A DNA stretch of 64,000 nucleotides from positions 233,501 through 297,500 of the forward strand of contig CALZFC010000132.1 in NCBI GenBank assembly GCA_945643635.1. The letters are read 5' to 3'. Positions 9,801 through 20,465 of this stretch are shown piece by piece. The notes under the pieces are model-generated. The model saw only the letters and a list, made by a program, of their open reading frames with translations. It was not told where the DNA came from and did not search any database. Positions within the stretch are counted from its first letter, which is position 1. Each line of letters starts with the position of its first letter. Made by a program: the position numbers and the translations under genes. The stretch is from Allodiplogaster sudhausi (Eukaryota > Nematoda > Chromadorea > Rhabditida > Diplogasteridae).

Positions 9801-12335
9801 CGCCGCAACAAATCATGAGTTTTCCGCTCAGGACCACCTCTTTGTGACATAGAAGAAAACTACCGATTTTTAGGACCCGTGTGATACACGAGCCATACTA
9901 ATTTGCTACGTGGTGTGTTTGAAAGTGTAGTTTTCGAACGGTTGTAAATTGTTAAAGGTGGACTAGAAAATACCGTTAGGGATATTCACCCGTTCACCTG
10001 ATTCACACTTGATATGGCAAGTTTTGGACAGGTGTGACCCCTGCCACACCTGTCCAAAATAAGGATAATGATAAAAAATATAAAAATAAAAATCCTTGAA
10101 CATTTTTGCACGACTGGCTGGAACATTTTTGTACGGCTGGCTGGAACTTTTTTTTGTATTTGTTCTTGCTTCAGCTGGAACAAATACAAAAAAGAGAAGC
10201 GCACTCTTCCGGCCAAGCAGCAGACGCTCCTCTCCGTGATGCTCTCCTACGACAAGAAGCACATCATCACAGTGCGCGTCGAGGAGGAGCCATTTGTGGT
10301 GAGAGCACAATGGATTACTGTAGGCGCACTAAAATGTAAAATTTATACAAAATTTAAATGTCTCGAAATAGTTCCCCCTCCATCGCAAGGGAATTAAAAA
10401 ATAGAACAAGCCCGCGAATCAGGGCCGTGTTTTCTCTACTAATACCGAAAATACGGTCCTCATTTTGAGTACGATGTGGAGGAGCGCACGTTGCGTGTGG
10501 AGCTGCGCAGCCTCGACGGCAAGACGGTCGAGAAAACGGCAGTCATTGCGCACACCAACGTCACCATGTGGCCGAGGGACATGGAACTGGCCCTGCTCAC
10601 CTTTAACGACATTCTGGCGAGAGAGATTTATGATGACATTGTTGTTGTTGTGACATACACAGTACTTGTTGTGACATATACAATACTAGTTGTGACACAT
10701 ACCGTACTTGTTGTGACATTTCCATTCTCTTATTCAGCCAGTGGTTAAGTGCGAGTTGGAGCGCTTCGAAAAGTTTGTCCCGAAGAAGAATCTCGATCGT
10801 CACCAGGTACACTCACTCATCTCTTCTTCTTGTCTTTCCTCCCCTTCCTTCCCACTCACTCTCTCTCGCTCGCTATCTCGCTCTCTCGCCCTCCCTCCCT
10901 ATCTCACACACATTCCGTCCATCTGCTCTCCCTTACATCACCTCTCAGCTCATTCCCTGTCTTTCTCTCTCGCACTCTCACCCTCTCTCGTTTTCCGTCC
11001 ATCTCGCTCTCACAATCTCGCTCCCTCACATTCCTCTCCTATTCCCTCTTTCTCCTCTCTTTTTCTCTCTCACCATCTAGCTCTCTCTCACCATCTCTCT
11101 CTCCTCCCCTCATTCTCTCTCTCTACCCCTGCAGGTCTTCATCCAGGACGACACGGGTTGCGGCCGCTCTTGCCAGCTCGCCGCCATAATTAATCTGCCC
11201 CGCCAGCTCTTGCATGCTCCTCGCAAGAATGAAAGGGACGCCATTTTGTTTGTGCGTCTTTGATATGTAATGTTTGATATTGGATGTTTGATCCAAATTA
11301 CTTCTCAGAAGGAAATCCTCTCTCATGTGGCTGCGGTGAAGACGTCTCGTTGTGGCTCTTTCCAGAGCGCCATGGTAGGACCTGTCAACTCGCTTATTAT
11401 TGTCACAGGATACGGTAGCAGACGCAGCCGTGCATGTATTCCTGTGCCATCGTATCATAAATTGAGTCGAGATACTTTTCCCGGACTCTATTCGCCCACT
11501 CTCTCTTAGTAGGAGCATCAATCTCATCGTTAATTTTAACTTCATTTATAAACAAATGAATTAATAAATTAATTAATTAATGAGAATGATTGGCTTTCAG
11601 GATGGACACTACGTCTTCCTCGTCCTCGCTGAATACGTCATGTCTTTCGTGAAGAAGCCAGGGGATCGCCGCATCATCAAAGCGTTCACGCAAAAGAGCT
11701 GCGGGGCTATGGAGTACGTACTTTATTTATTTTCTCTATTGGAACCCCCCCCCCCTCTAGTAGTACCCCCTCCTTGAAAATGTCATTGAAAATAGTACTC
11801 TTCAATCTAATTTAACTCCCCTCCTCCTCCAATAATACCCTCCTAATAGTCTAATACCTCGACTCGAGACGTACACAGAGATGGTAACGGCCCGGCCCGG
11901 CCCGGGCGGGCCCGCGGGTCGGGCCGGCCCAATTTCCCAGGGCCCCGGGCCGGGCCCAAAAAAGCCATTTACCATCTCTGGACGAATCCTGGAGGCATCT
12001 GACTGGTAGTCAAAATTACAGATAGATTACCAGCAAAGTATTCTATCTGTCTGTAACTATTTGTGAGTACTATGAGCAATAAAGTATAATAAATATTTTA
12101 AATTTTTATTATTTTATAATATTAAAAAATTATATACATTTTTAGTGCCCTCTTCGATAAATCTGACGAGGACAGGTACGACAACACCAAGAAGCTCGCG
12201 GTCTTCCCAGAGACTCTCCCCAAACAGCCATCCATCGTCCCCAACCCTCCGCTCGCCAACTCCTCGCTCCGCCCAACACCATCCTCAGTCCCCAACCCCC
12301 CGGTCACCAACCCCTCGCTCCGCCCACCCTCTTAG
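6820..12335 (+). CDS. Copy B: best-preserved receptor-like pseudophosphatase; start unresolved, possibly a pseudogene
   Basis: Exons: 6820-6872, 6927-7283 (ectodomain: KCYTGDS, GTWCALEV, NCACNSE, VCNTDAW, then a Thr-rich stalk), 7371-7452 (membrane span SGFIVWAIAGGAAFLCLV), 7511-7681 (basic cytoplasmic segment), 7780-7838, 7932-8047, 8104-8209, 8360-8447, 9512-9660, 10175-10298, about 10447-10632, 10738-10806, 11135-11251 (VFIQDDTGCGRS), 11309-11374, 11601-11713, 12146-12335 (Pro-rich tail, stop TAG). Phases agree across most junctions. This is a type I receptor-like layout with a Cys-to-Asp PTP loop, so catalysis is not expected; a binding role is possible. Oddities: the 7839 donor is GC; the acceptor before 10447 is AC where copy A has AG; exon 6820-6872 has TAG at 6837-6839 in the frame that reads CSVEEEICLQC in copy C. 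No signal peptide was found. The ectodomain could be a three-finger or ET-type Cys module. Confidence 0.6.
8455..8575 (+). repeat. Short inverted repeat in copy B intron
   Basis: CTGTTCAAATTAAGATGTC is followed after an AT-rich spacer by its reverse complement GACATCTTAATTTGAACAG. Related direct motifs (GGATTTGCTATTCAAATT) appear at 9430-9450. Confidence 0.7.
8631..9417. mobile_element. Long foldback element in an intron of copy B
   Basis: The left arm (8631-8985) and right arm (9045-9417) are imperfect reverse complements over about 350 bases. The arms share CTTGGATTTTG/CAAAATCCAAG, GATACGAGGAATCG/CGATTCCTCGTATC and GAGAGAATC/GATTCTCTC. At the centre, CAATTCAATAGTTCAT pairs with ATGAACTATTGAATTG. 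No transposase. Absent from the same intron in A, C and E. Confidence 0.8.
9737..10043. mobile_element. 307-bp MITE with CAGGGGTCACACC terminal repeats
   Basis: Perfect 13-base terminal inverted repeats: CAGGGGTCACACC at 9737-9749 and GGTGTGACCCCTG at 10031-10043. The CAGGGG ends resemble hAT-family elements. I found no convincing 8-base target duplication. It lies in the intron between exons 9512-9660 and 10175-10298 of copy B only. Confidence 0.75.
10807..11134 (+). repeat. (CT)n-rich intron of copy B
   Basis: Pyrimidine-rich intron just before the signature-loop exon, ending CCCCTGCAG. Parts are nearly identical to 28500-28660 in copy E, for example CGTCCATCTCGCTCTCAC. Confidence 0.85.
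11876..11983. mobile_element. GC-rich foldback element in copy B intron
   Basis: Outer ends CAGAGATGGTAACGGC and GCCATTTACCATCTCTG form an imperfect inverted repeat. They enclose runs of GGCCCGGCCC and its complement. It stands out sharply from the AT-rich intron around it. Confidence 0.7.
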
Positions 12336-12339
12336 ACCT

Positions 12340-12460
12340 GACTCCGGCCACATTCCCACGCCAGACTCCGGCCACATTCCCACGCCAGACTCCGCCCACA
12401 TTCCCACGTCAGACTCCGCCCACATTCCCACGCCAGACTCCGCCCATCCGTCAAATGCCT
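12340..12460 (+). repeat. 24-bp minisatellite directly after the copy B stop codon
   Basis: About four units of GACTCCGCCCACATTCCCAC plus GCCA begin right after TAG at 12333-12335, in the 3' UTR. The same unit follows copy E (29430-29565); shorter versions follow copies A and C. Confidence 0.85.
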
Positions 12461-12553
12461 CCTCTAACATAACACACCCCACCTTCCCTCAGGCCCCTTT
12501 CTAGCATTTTCAACCCACTTCATCATCATGAACATTCCCCTATGAACATGGTG

Positions 12554-12559
12554 AATAAA
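12554..12559 (+). promoter_or_regulatory. Poly(A) signal AATAAA of copy B
   Basis: GTGAATAAAGTGG lies about 220 bases after the copy B stop. Counterparts are AATAAA at 20800-20805 (copy C) and 29656-29661 (copy E). Confidence 0.6.
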
Positions 12560-13119
12560 GTGGTTAATTCGATAGTAATCTCTTGCCATTTGCACTCGAA
12601 ACTGCGGCATTTTGATCTTTCCTTTTTTGCGGATCTTTTGATATCACACTGATTGTGAGAACCTTGTAAACAGCTGATGAATTTGAGTAAGCTGAATGGG
12701 CATGTTTCGGAATTTTCTCATCGTTAAAAATCAGGAGATTCGACTAATTAAGATCGGATGGGTAAAGCACAGAGAGAATTAAGAGAGCCTCTGTGTAAGG
12801 ATCAAGCCGCACTCCATTGGCGCCTGACCGGGGGAGAATGTCGGATTTTGCTAATAAAATTGTATGTGGGAACAAGGGAAAATGACAATTTCACCAACTT
12901 TAGGTACTTTTTTGTATTTATAACTTTAGGTATTTTTCTTGAGCATCATCTTCTTTGGCAGACAGGCAGTTTTTTCCTTAATTCAATCTTCGAAATTAGA
13001 ATCGTGGAAAAGGGACGCGTGGCATTGGTACATAAATAATATGAATATGTTGACATTGAAGAAAAATGATACATAGCCTTTTTCGAGAACTTTTTTTTGT
13101 GTAATTTTTTTCCTTTTAG

Positions 13120-14605
13120 CGGCTTATCACACATGCAGTGGATGGGAACGACCGACTCGTTTTATGACTACAACCCTGGCTTTTCCGAGGTTTGCTGGTT
13201 CTTACCGCGTAGATAACATAAGAATGCTACCGTTAGCTACCCATAGTTTTATTGTTTTATTGATGGCACATTTTACTATATATTGATAATTGAGAATCCT
13301 TTAAGAATTGCTTTCTGCATGGGATCGGACAATCCTATGTATGTCCTTTGCATTATCTACTGCCTCAACTGCACTCGGTTGGATGCCAAATTTCATACGT
13401 GTACCCATTTTTTCCACTTTCTGGAGTTTGAATTTTTTTTTAATTTTAAATTTCCAAGGCCCCGCAGGGCCGGGCCCAAACTAGGGCCCGGCCCTGGGCC
13501 CGATTGGGCCCGTTTTTCGAAAAATTTGCAGGCGAACATGCTCACGACAGCCCTATTTCGTATTGGTCATACGTATTATGGCAGATTAGGAGTCTAATTC
13601 CGCTATTCAATGCAATAAATGAAAGCTTTGTGAACAGTAAATCGAACAACAATTTTTTTCTGATAAAAGGACGAATTAGAAGTAGTAATTTCACATGTTT
13701 AAAAAATCGGGCCGGGCCGGGCCGAGATTTTAAGCCCTAAGGGCCGGCCGGGCCCAAAAAGGTTGGGCCAATTTGCATTTCTGCCAGACAGTTTTCATAT
13801 TACTCTTATTCAGAATGTAACGGAAGAAAGTCGCTCAAAGTTTCTGGATATATGATTTACGCCAAGATGAACTTATCCATAAAGAAAAAAACTTAGGTTA
13901 ATTATTCTCCGGATACCTCCATTAAATACATTTATAAGGATGCTACATACATATGAATTTTTTTAAATTATTTTCTTTATTGATTTATTGACAGCGCCCC
14001 CGCCGCTGTGCTGCTCTTTACGATGTCAACGCTTGTCGCCTTCGCTCGTTCGCTCGTACGCAAACAGGATGAGGTTTTTTTTACTACTTTGTTCTTTTCC
14101 TTTATTTTGATAATCTCCTCCTTTAAATAAATTTTCGTGAAATTTATAATAATTTCAATAAAAAAAGCAAAACGACACACGACGCTATATTATTAAAAAA
14201 AGAATAAAAATAAAATGTAACCAAAAGATTATTCACCATCCTAATTGAATGATTTGTGCCATCCCCTCTCTCTTCCCTTCCAGCACACCTCGATGTTCTG
14301 TGCGTTTACTGTCTTTCCCACGTGTTGCGCGGCCGTCTGCTCGCTCCATCTCCGCCATCTGCCGGCGCATATGGCAAATATATTTTATTTTTTTTAGAAT
14401 TTATTTTAATAAAAATTATCATAAATATATTAAAATTTTTTATAAAATAACATAAATAACAAGGCACAATTTGAAATAATTCATGACTTATTTCCCCTTT
14501 CAGTTCGACTACGTGATCGCGCTGCTTCGACTTGCGAAGCAGCGCGATCAACGGCCGAAAACGAACGACGGTCCAGCGCCCCTTGCCAAAGAACAAACGT
14601 CCTAA
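13120..14605 (+). CDS. Small multi-pass membrane protein, C-terminal exons (5' end uncertain)
   Basis: Unrelated to the receptor family. Exons: 13120-13197 (or to 13189; GLSHMQWMGTTDSFYDYN), 13995-14073 (APAAVLLFTMSTLVAFARSL), 14284-14373 (HTSMFCAFTVFPTCCAAV) and 14504-14605 (FDYVIALLRLAKQRDQRP, ending EQTS and stop TAA). Phases agree across the last three. Two hydrophobic segments, then a basic tail, give a MARVEL or tetraspan look, but I do not recognise the family. Candidate upstream exons are 12758-12901 (ATG-initiated, MGKAQREL) and 12966-13028; these are weaker. The donor at 14374 is GC (ATG|GCAAAT) with no GT nearby. AATAAA stands 28 bases past the stop. Confidence 0.6.
13440..13790. 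repeat. Paired GC-rich blocks related to 11876-11983
   Basis: GGGCCGGGCCCAAACTAGGG with its neighbours (13450-13515) and CGGGCCGGGCCGGGCC onwards (13707-13770) flank about 190 bases of AT-rich DNA, inside an intron of the small membrane-protein gene. It looks like a larger member of the same foldback family. Confidence 0.55.
14519..14553 (+). repeat. Perfect 15-bp hairpin inside a coding exon
   Basis: GATCGCGCTGCTTCG, loop ACTTG, then CGAAGCAGCGCGATC. It lies within exon 14504-14605 and encodes IALLRLAKQRD. Confidence 0.9.
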
Positions 14606-14632
14606 TCATTAAGTCTCTTCTGATTCGAACTG

Positions 14633-14638
14633 AATAAA
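14633..14638 (+). promoter_or_regulatory. Poly(A) signal AATAAA of the small membrane-protein gene
   Basis: CTGAATAAAAGAT lies 28 bases after the TAA at 14603-14605, which supports that exon as the true 3' end. Confidence 0.65.
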
Positions 14639-14639
14639 A

Positions 14640-15435
14640 GATAAATGACAATCTACTTGTGCCCCCCTCTTGAGAGCAACAATACGAATTCGCGTTTCTC
14701 AAAGACGAAGGCTGGTGTGAGTACTGACCAAGGATGGTATATTATTGATTTTTCTAGCTTAATAGTATATCAATGAAGCCAATACTCTGCTACTACATGT
14801 CTGACTGTATACAGAAGCAACACTGAAAATTGTGTTAAGTTTCGTCTGCTTTTTTAAAAGGAAAATATAACAAAATATGTTAGTGTGTCTGATCGAACAG
14901 GACGTCATGAGCGGATAGAAAAAATGAGCACAGTTATCAGTGAGTGCAACTGATCCAAATTTCTTCTGTTCGCGACTTGGAACTTCTTCTGCCGCCTAGG
15001 GAATGAAAAATAAGAAGGTACAGACGAATAACAAACATTATTCACTTCAGTACGCCTTGGCCATTCCAAAACACCTAGGGCTCCAATCTTTAGGCCCAAT
15101 AAGGGCGTACTTTTAGAAACTCCAATTTGGCTTTATGCCTTGTGTTCACCAAATTTGCAAAGTACTCATATAAATTTGCATATTTTCACACCATCAACTG
15201 AGGAGAAAAAATCGCTAATTTCTATTACCAAATTGCGAACTTATTACCGGCATATTTTCCATGACGATTTCAAAGTCTAATAAAAGCAGAGAAACCCTTG
15301 TTCCCCTGCTTTCCAGGGATCAGAAGGGCTTCGTTGTTCGCGCGTCTTATCTCGAAAATTAACGGTGACTTTGTGTCGTAGTCTACTTCGCTTTTTGGAA
15401 CAACAGAAAGCGAAATAATGCATAAATTCGCCCGA
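14640..15435. other. Non-coding, AT-rich spacer
   Basis: Only short unsupported open frames, no splice-bounded exon and no strong repeat recognised. Confidence 0.5.
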
Positions 15436-16083
15436 GGAATCGAAAAAGAAGGCAAAAGTTATCACGTCGTTCAAAAATGAAATTTCAGTCATTTCAATAT
15501 GTTTGATCATCAAATCATGGCATTTGACCTCGCTAAAAATATAAATAACATTTTCGTGATGATCTTCAAAAGTATCTAAATTACATTCTGTTAAAACCCC
15601 AAACTTTATGATCGCTAATAAGTTTTACATTTCAAATAATTCACGAAATATCGGTGAAGCAAAATAGATCTCTTTCAAAAACTCTCAATTTTCTAGATGA
15701 AGCAACAACGGCTTGTCGAGCCTAAAATGTCTTTATAAGACGAAAAGTGGGCATAGAATAACAAGTGAATCATCCTCATTTCGAGACCGTCGAGATGGGC
15801 AGCCACTCTAGCCGAGGAAACAAGTGGAAAATTCCATAATATTGTGACTCTTTTGCTGGAGCTCCAGCAAAAGAGTCACAATATTATGGAATTTGAATTG
15901 AAAGGTCAATCAATATGGAAATTTCAAGTGCGCTTACGTGGAAATAGTGCAGAAAGGAAGGTAAAATCAACCTTCTTACGTGAAATGCCACTCTTTTGCT
16001 GACATTTCGTATTTGAAACTACGAAAATTTCCATAAATTGCGAAACTGATGGTAATTTGACTGAAAAGTGCATGAAAAAGAGC
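15436..16083 (+). repeat. Promoter-module repeat upstream of copy C
   Basis: Another copy of the intergenic unit, with CGAGATGGGCAGCCACTC and TTTCGTATTTGAAACTACG. It ends in CATAAAAGCCGGCC. A 66-bp palindrome is embedded in it. Confidence 0.75.
15829..15894. repeat. 66-bp perfect palindrome
   Basis: Both arms pair without mismatch around GAG|CTC at 15861/15862; the outer left arm starts AAATTCCATAATATTGTGAC. Other copies of this promoter module contain only the right half. Confidence 0.92.
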
Positions 16084-18904
16084 ATAAAAGCCGGCCTCAT
16101 CGGGTCAGTTGCACATTCGAGAAAGTCGCCTCTCTTCGCTGCTCTTCCGGGCTGCCTTTTCATTGAGCCCATTTCGCCGTCAGTCATTGTGTCAATATCT
16201 CCTACGATTCCTACTAGCCTTCAGCTATTCATCATCATAAATTGACTGATGAAAAAAGATTAATTTTGCGTTTTCCGCTCCTCTTTCTTGCTTGCTAATG
16301 TTTGGCATGAATATCAATCAAATAATACTCCTGTCCACATACTTTAGTTTGCTCCGTCGAAGAGGAGATCTGCTTGCAGTGCGCGGAAATGAATAGCACT
16401 ACGGTTCGTATCCGTGTTCTTGTTGACTAGGGAACAAATATATAATGAAGAAGAAGAAGAAGAAAAAAAATGTTCTTTTTGACAAGAGAAAAAATAAATA
16501 AAGAAGAAGAAGAAGAAAAATTTTTTTTTCTTTTGACAAGAGAACAAATATATAAAGATAAAAAACTTTTTTTTTCTTCTTTCAGAAGTGCTACCTCGGC
16601 AGAGGCGGTGGTCGTGCGGCAATCGCGCGAGAGATGGAACGTGGTGCGAGCTCGAAGTGTTTCTTGAGCGTGAAGCGTGGAAGGTTCTGGACGGGCGTGG
16701 AAGGTAGAGGGACCAGACGGCCGGATGTTTGCCGGTCGAAGGCTTCGATTCCAACAAGCCCATCTACATTTGTGCGTGCGACTCGAAAGGCGCTCGGGAT
16801 GGCGTCTGCAACACGGATGCGTGGATCAATGCGAGCATCGATGACGTCATCGGCCAGTACGCGGTCTACTTGACGACGACGACTCTGCCCACCACCACGA
16901 CCACCACTGCCATTCCGAGCACTGCTGTCACCGGCGGAGTGGTTGCTGAGCAGGTTCGGCAGAAGGAAAACGAAAAGATTGTGTTTGTTTCATTAAGGCT
17001 TCAGGCTATTCCTGCATGTAGATCAATATCTGCCTCATTTCACAAACCCTATGACATGCCTTTCCAGACTGGCTACATCACCTGGGCTATCGTTGGCGGT
17101 GTCGTTAATTGCCTGGCTCTCGTGGCTCATCGTCGCAGGTCTGGAGATATTGATTGATTCGTTATCGATGAATTAACATCGATCTATCCTTTCTAGTCGT
17201 CTTCAAGCATCGCAGAGCAAAGCAGAAGATGGAGAAGGAGAATTAGAGCCGACCGCTCGCCAACGACGTGACCAGCATGACTGACACGGACGAGTCGACC
17301 TTTAACGAGACGTCTGGAAAGCTCCCGAACGCCCCCGAGGAGCAGATCGAGAGCCGCATGGAAGGTGGGCTTAGAGATGGGGGATATTTGAATTTCCCGC
17401 CTCGTACCACTGGAACAGTAAATGAGAATTGAAATTGAGAGAATTTTGAAATTTAATATTTTCCAATGCTTATCAAGTGAAAAATTAATTCATTTTACTC
17501 GCAAATATTATATTTATATATATACATTATATATTCAAATATTCTTTTTCTCTACAGAACTTGAGAAGGCTGTGTGCCGCTTCCCATTAAACAACATTGA
17601 TCAGCGCATTGACAAGGTATGTTTTTATCTTTTTGGATGCCAGCCAACTGCAAGAATATTGGTTATTGAAAGTCTTTGATCATTGATTATTGATCCTTGA
17701 TCTTTGATCTTTCTTTTCAGGAACTCGCCAAGTACGAGCACGACGCAGGCAAAGTTTACCCATCGGTGGCGGCCGACGAGTATGGCTCAGTGGAGACGGC
17801 GAACAAGTGGCGACTTGCTCAGAGGTTAAATGTTCCCGCCAAATTGGGTTTGAATATAATTTTGAATTTTCAAGATACTCTACGCCAATCGTGAAGCAGA
17901 CGGCGCTGCCACGCTACGGCGTTCTGCCGCGTCTCAACGCGAATGTCGTCCGAGGGAGTGGCGGCATCATTGTTGGCCAGGTTACTGTAATTTATGAGAA
18001 TTAGTCATTTCAGAGAAGAATGACGTCATCTTACATACAGGATAATGATAAAAGATATATTTGAAAGGTTACTTTTTTCAAAATTTATATTTAATTTTTT
18101 TGTTCAATGGTTGTAAGAATGAAGTTGTTGTATATGAAGATAATGGTTTTAAAAAATATAATGTAAAATAATAAAATAACTAAAGAATAAAAATTTGCGA
18201 TATAAATAATTATTACAATTAAATTAAATTAAAATATTAACCGAAATACATATGGCTTTCTTCCAGATCGTGACCGAGCGTCAATTGCCAATCTTTTGGG
18301 AGACGGCACTCGAGATGGGCATTGGCAGCATTGTGCACATTTGCGAGCGTGCTGAGCAAGATGTAAAGATTTATACTATTGAAATTTAGGAAATGTCAGA
18401 TTGAACGATTAAAATTAAGATCTCGGAATACTACTATACAAATTAAATACAAATATAAACATGAGAAAGAAAAACACACAATAAAAAAAATTTTTTTTCA
18501 CATACGGGCAAATAAAATAAATTAAAATAAATTAATTCAGTAATAATTAAACAATTTATTACACAAACACAGATTGGCTTGAATCTGCCGCTCGCTGCCT
18601 CGCCTCAGGAGCTGCAGCAGCTTGTAGACGTCTTCGTCGTCAAGAATTCCGGATCGGATTCTGAGAGCGAGAACAGTGAAAAGGAGAAGAACGTCACGGA
18701 GGAGAAGTTTGTACACATTTTCAACAGGCCCACCAAAAAAGCATATTAATGGAACATGTTTGTACGGCTGGCTGGAACATATGTATTGGTACGGTTGGCT
18801 GGAACATTTTTGTATAGCTGGCTAGAACATACTTTTATGGCTGGCTGGAACGTTTAGTACTGATGCCAGGAACATAATTATTTAGTTAATTAATGGAGAG
18901 CACA

Positions 18905-19375
18905 ACGAAAAAAAAACCCCTACCACAATGTGCCTGACAGATAGTAAAAAGTACAGTGTAAACAATCCTAGAAATGGTGCTACTTCCCTTTGCACTCTCT
19001 CCACTGTAATGTGTGCTTACACAATTGCTTTGGGAACGGACATGTCAAGAAAAACCCGGCCAATGTTGGTTGCGCGCAGCGTATTGAATGATTGGCAAAG
19101 GGCAGGAGTCCAATGGCCCCCCTCGGCACAATGTGGCTCCGTCAAAAATTTCTTGCCTTGAAAATGGCAAAAGTTTTAAAAACAGAAAATTTCTTGCTCA
19201 ACCTGACCAAATAAATCGAAAAAGTTTTCTCATTCTTGTTTCCTTTTATTTTCTTTTTCTTCTTAATATTTTTTACCACGTGTGTTTTCATTCACATGCA
19301 ACACCGTAATAAATTGATTGATTGATTGAAAAAAAACAAGATACTATTTATTCGCCTCTTAGGCCTCCTTTAAGT
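18905..19375 (+). repeat. Dispersed element in copy C intron, with an inserted LINE-like tail
   Basis: Same element as 1420-1842. At about 19230-19332 it is interrupted by AACACCGTAATAAA, (TTGA)n and A8. This resembles the 3' terminus of the LINE at 36467-40869, read on its own strand. Confidence 0.6.
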
Positions 19376-20384
19376 TTGATTTTCTTCAGGCCCCCTCCAG
19401 AAAAGCGCACTCTTCCGGCCGAGCAGCATGCGCGCCTCTCCGTGATGCTCTCCTACGACAAGAAGCACATCATCACAGTGCGCGTCGAGGAGGAGCCATT
19501 TATAGCCATTTATTCCATTTACATTTTCTCTCTCTCATCTCCCTTGCAGGTCTTCATCCAGGACGACACTGGCTGCGGCCGCTCCTGCCAGCTGGCCGCC
19601 ATTATTAACGCGCTGCGCCAGATCTCGCATGCTCCTCGCACGTATGAAAAGGCGCCGATCTTGTTTGTGCGTTATTTGATCTTTGATCTGTATTTCTTGA
19701 TCATTGATGTTTGCTTCATGATCTTTGATTTTCGATTCTTGATCAATTTCTATCAATATATATATATTTTTTTTCCAAATCCCATAAATGAAATTTACAT
19801 AATTTTTGGATTGTGCACGATTTTTACATGATCTTTGACCTTGACAAATTATTGATTGATTCTACGCCAACTTATACACCTTTTCAAATTGCACACACAT
19901 TTCCAGAATGAAGTCCTCTCTCACGTGGTGGCGGTGAAGGCGTCTCGCTGCGGCTCCTTCCAGAATGTCACGGTATGAGAGAGATGGCTCTCAGTATGGA
20001 TGGCTACTACTTTTTGGCGGCAGCCGTGTATTCAATCGTAATCGCATACTTGTTTATTTACTTTTTAAATTGTATTTATCGTACAGTAAATAAGCTATTT
20101 CACCTGAACACCATTAAAAGAGGATGATAATAATATGACCATGGTCAATTGCAAAATAATTTTTTTTTACCGAAAAGTATTTAAAAAAAAAGCCATTTAA
20201 AGTGATTGTGCAAGAATTCCACTTGGACTGAAGACGCACGAGGCTCGCCTTCTCATCACATTGTTCATGGATGAGATCATCGATAGAATGAAGTATTCAT
20301 TTATTTATTTGTTAAAGATAAAATAATGTGGGTAATAATAATAATAATAATTGATACAATAATAGAAATGTATGCTATTTAGAG

Positions 20385-20465
20385 AAAGTGGGAGAGAGAC
20401 AGAGAGAGAGAGAGAGGGAACGAAACAGAGTGAGTGAGAGAGATAGAGAGAAAGACAGATGAAAA
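20385..20465 (+). repeat. (GA)n tract in copy C intron
   Basis: GAGAGAGACAGAGAGAGAG-type purine run in the last intron of copy C. Copy A has a shorter purine stretch at the same place (3895-3950). Confidence 0.7.
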
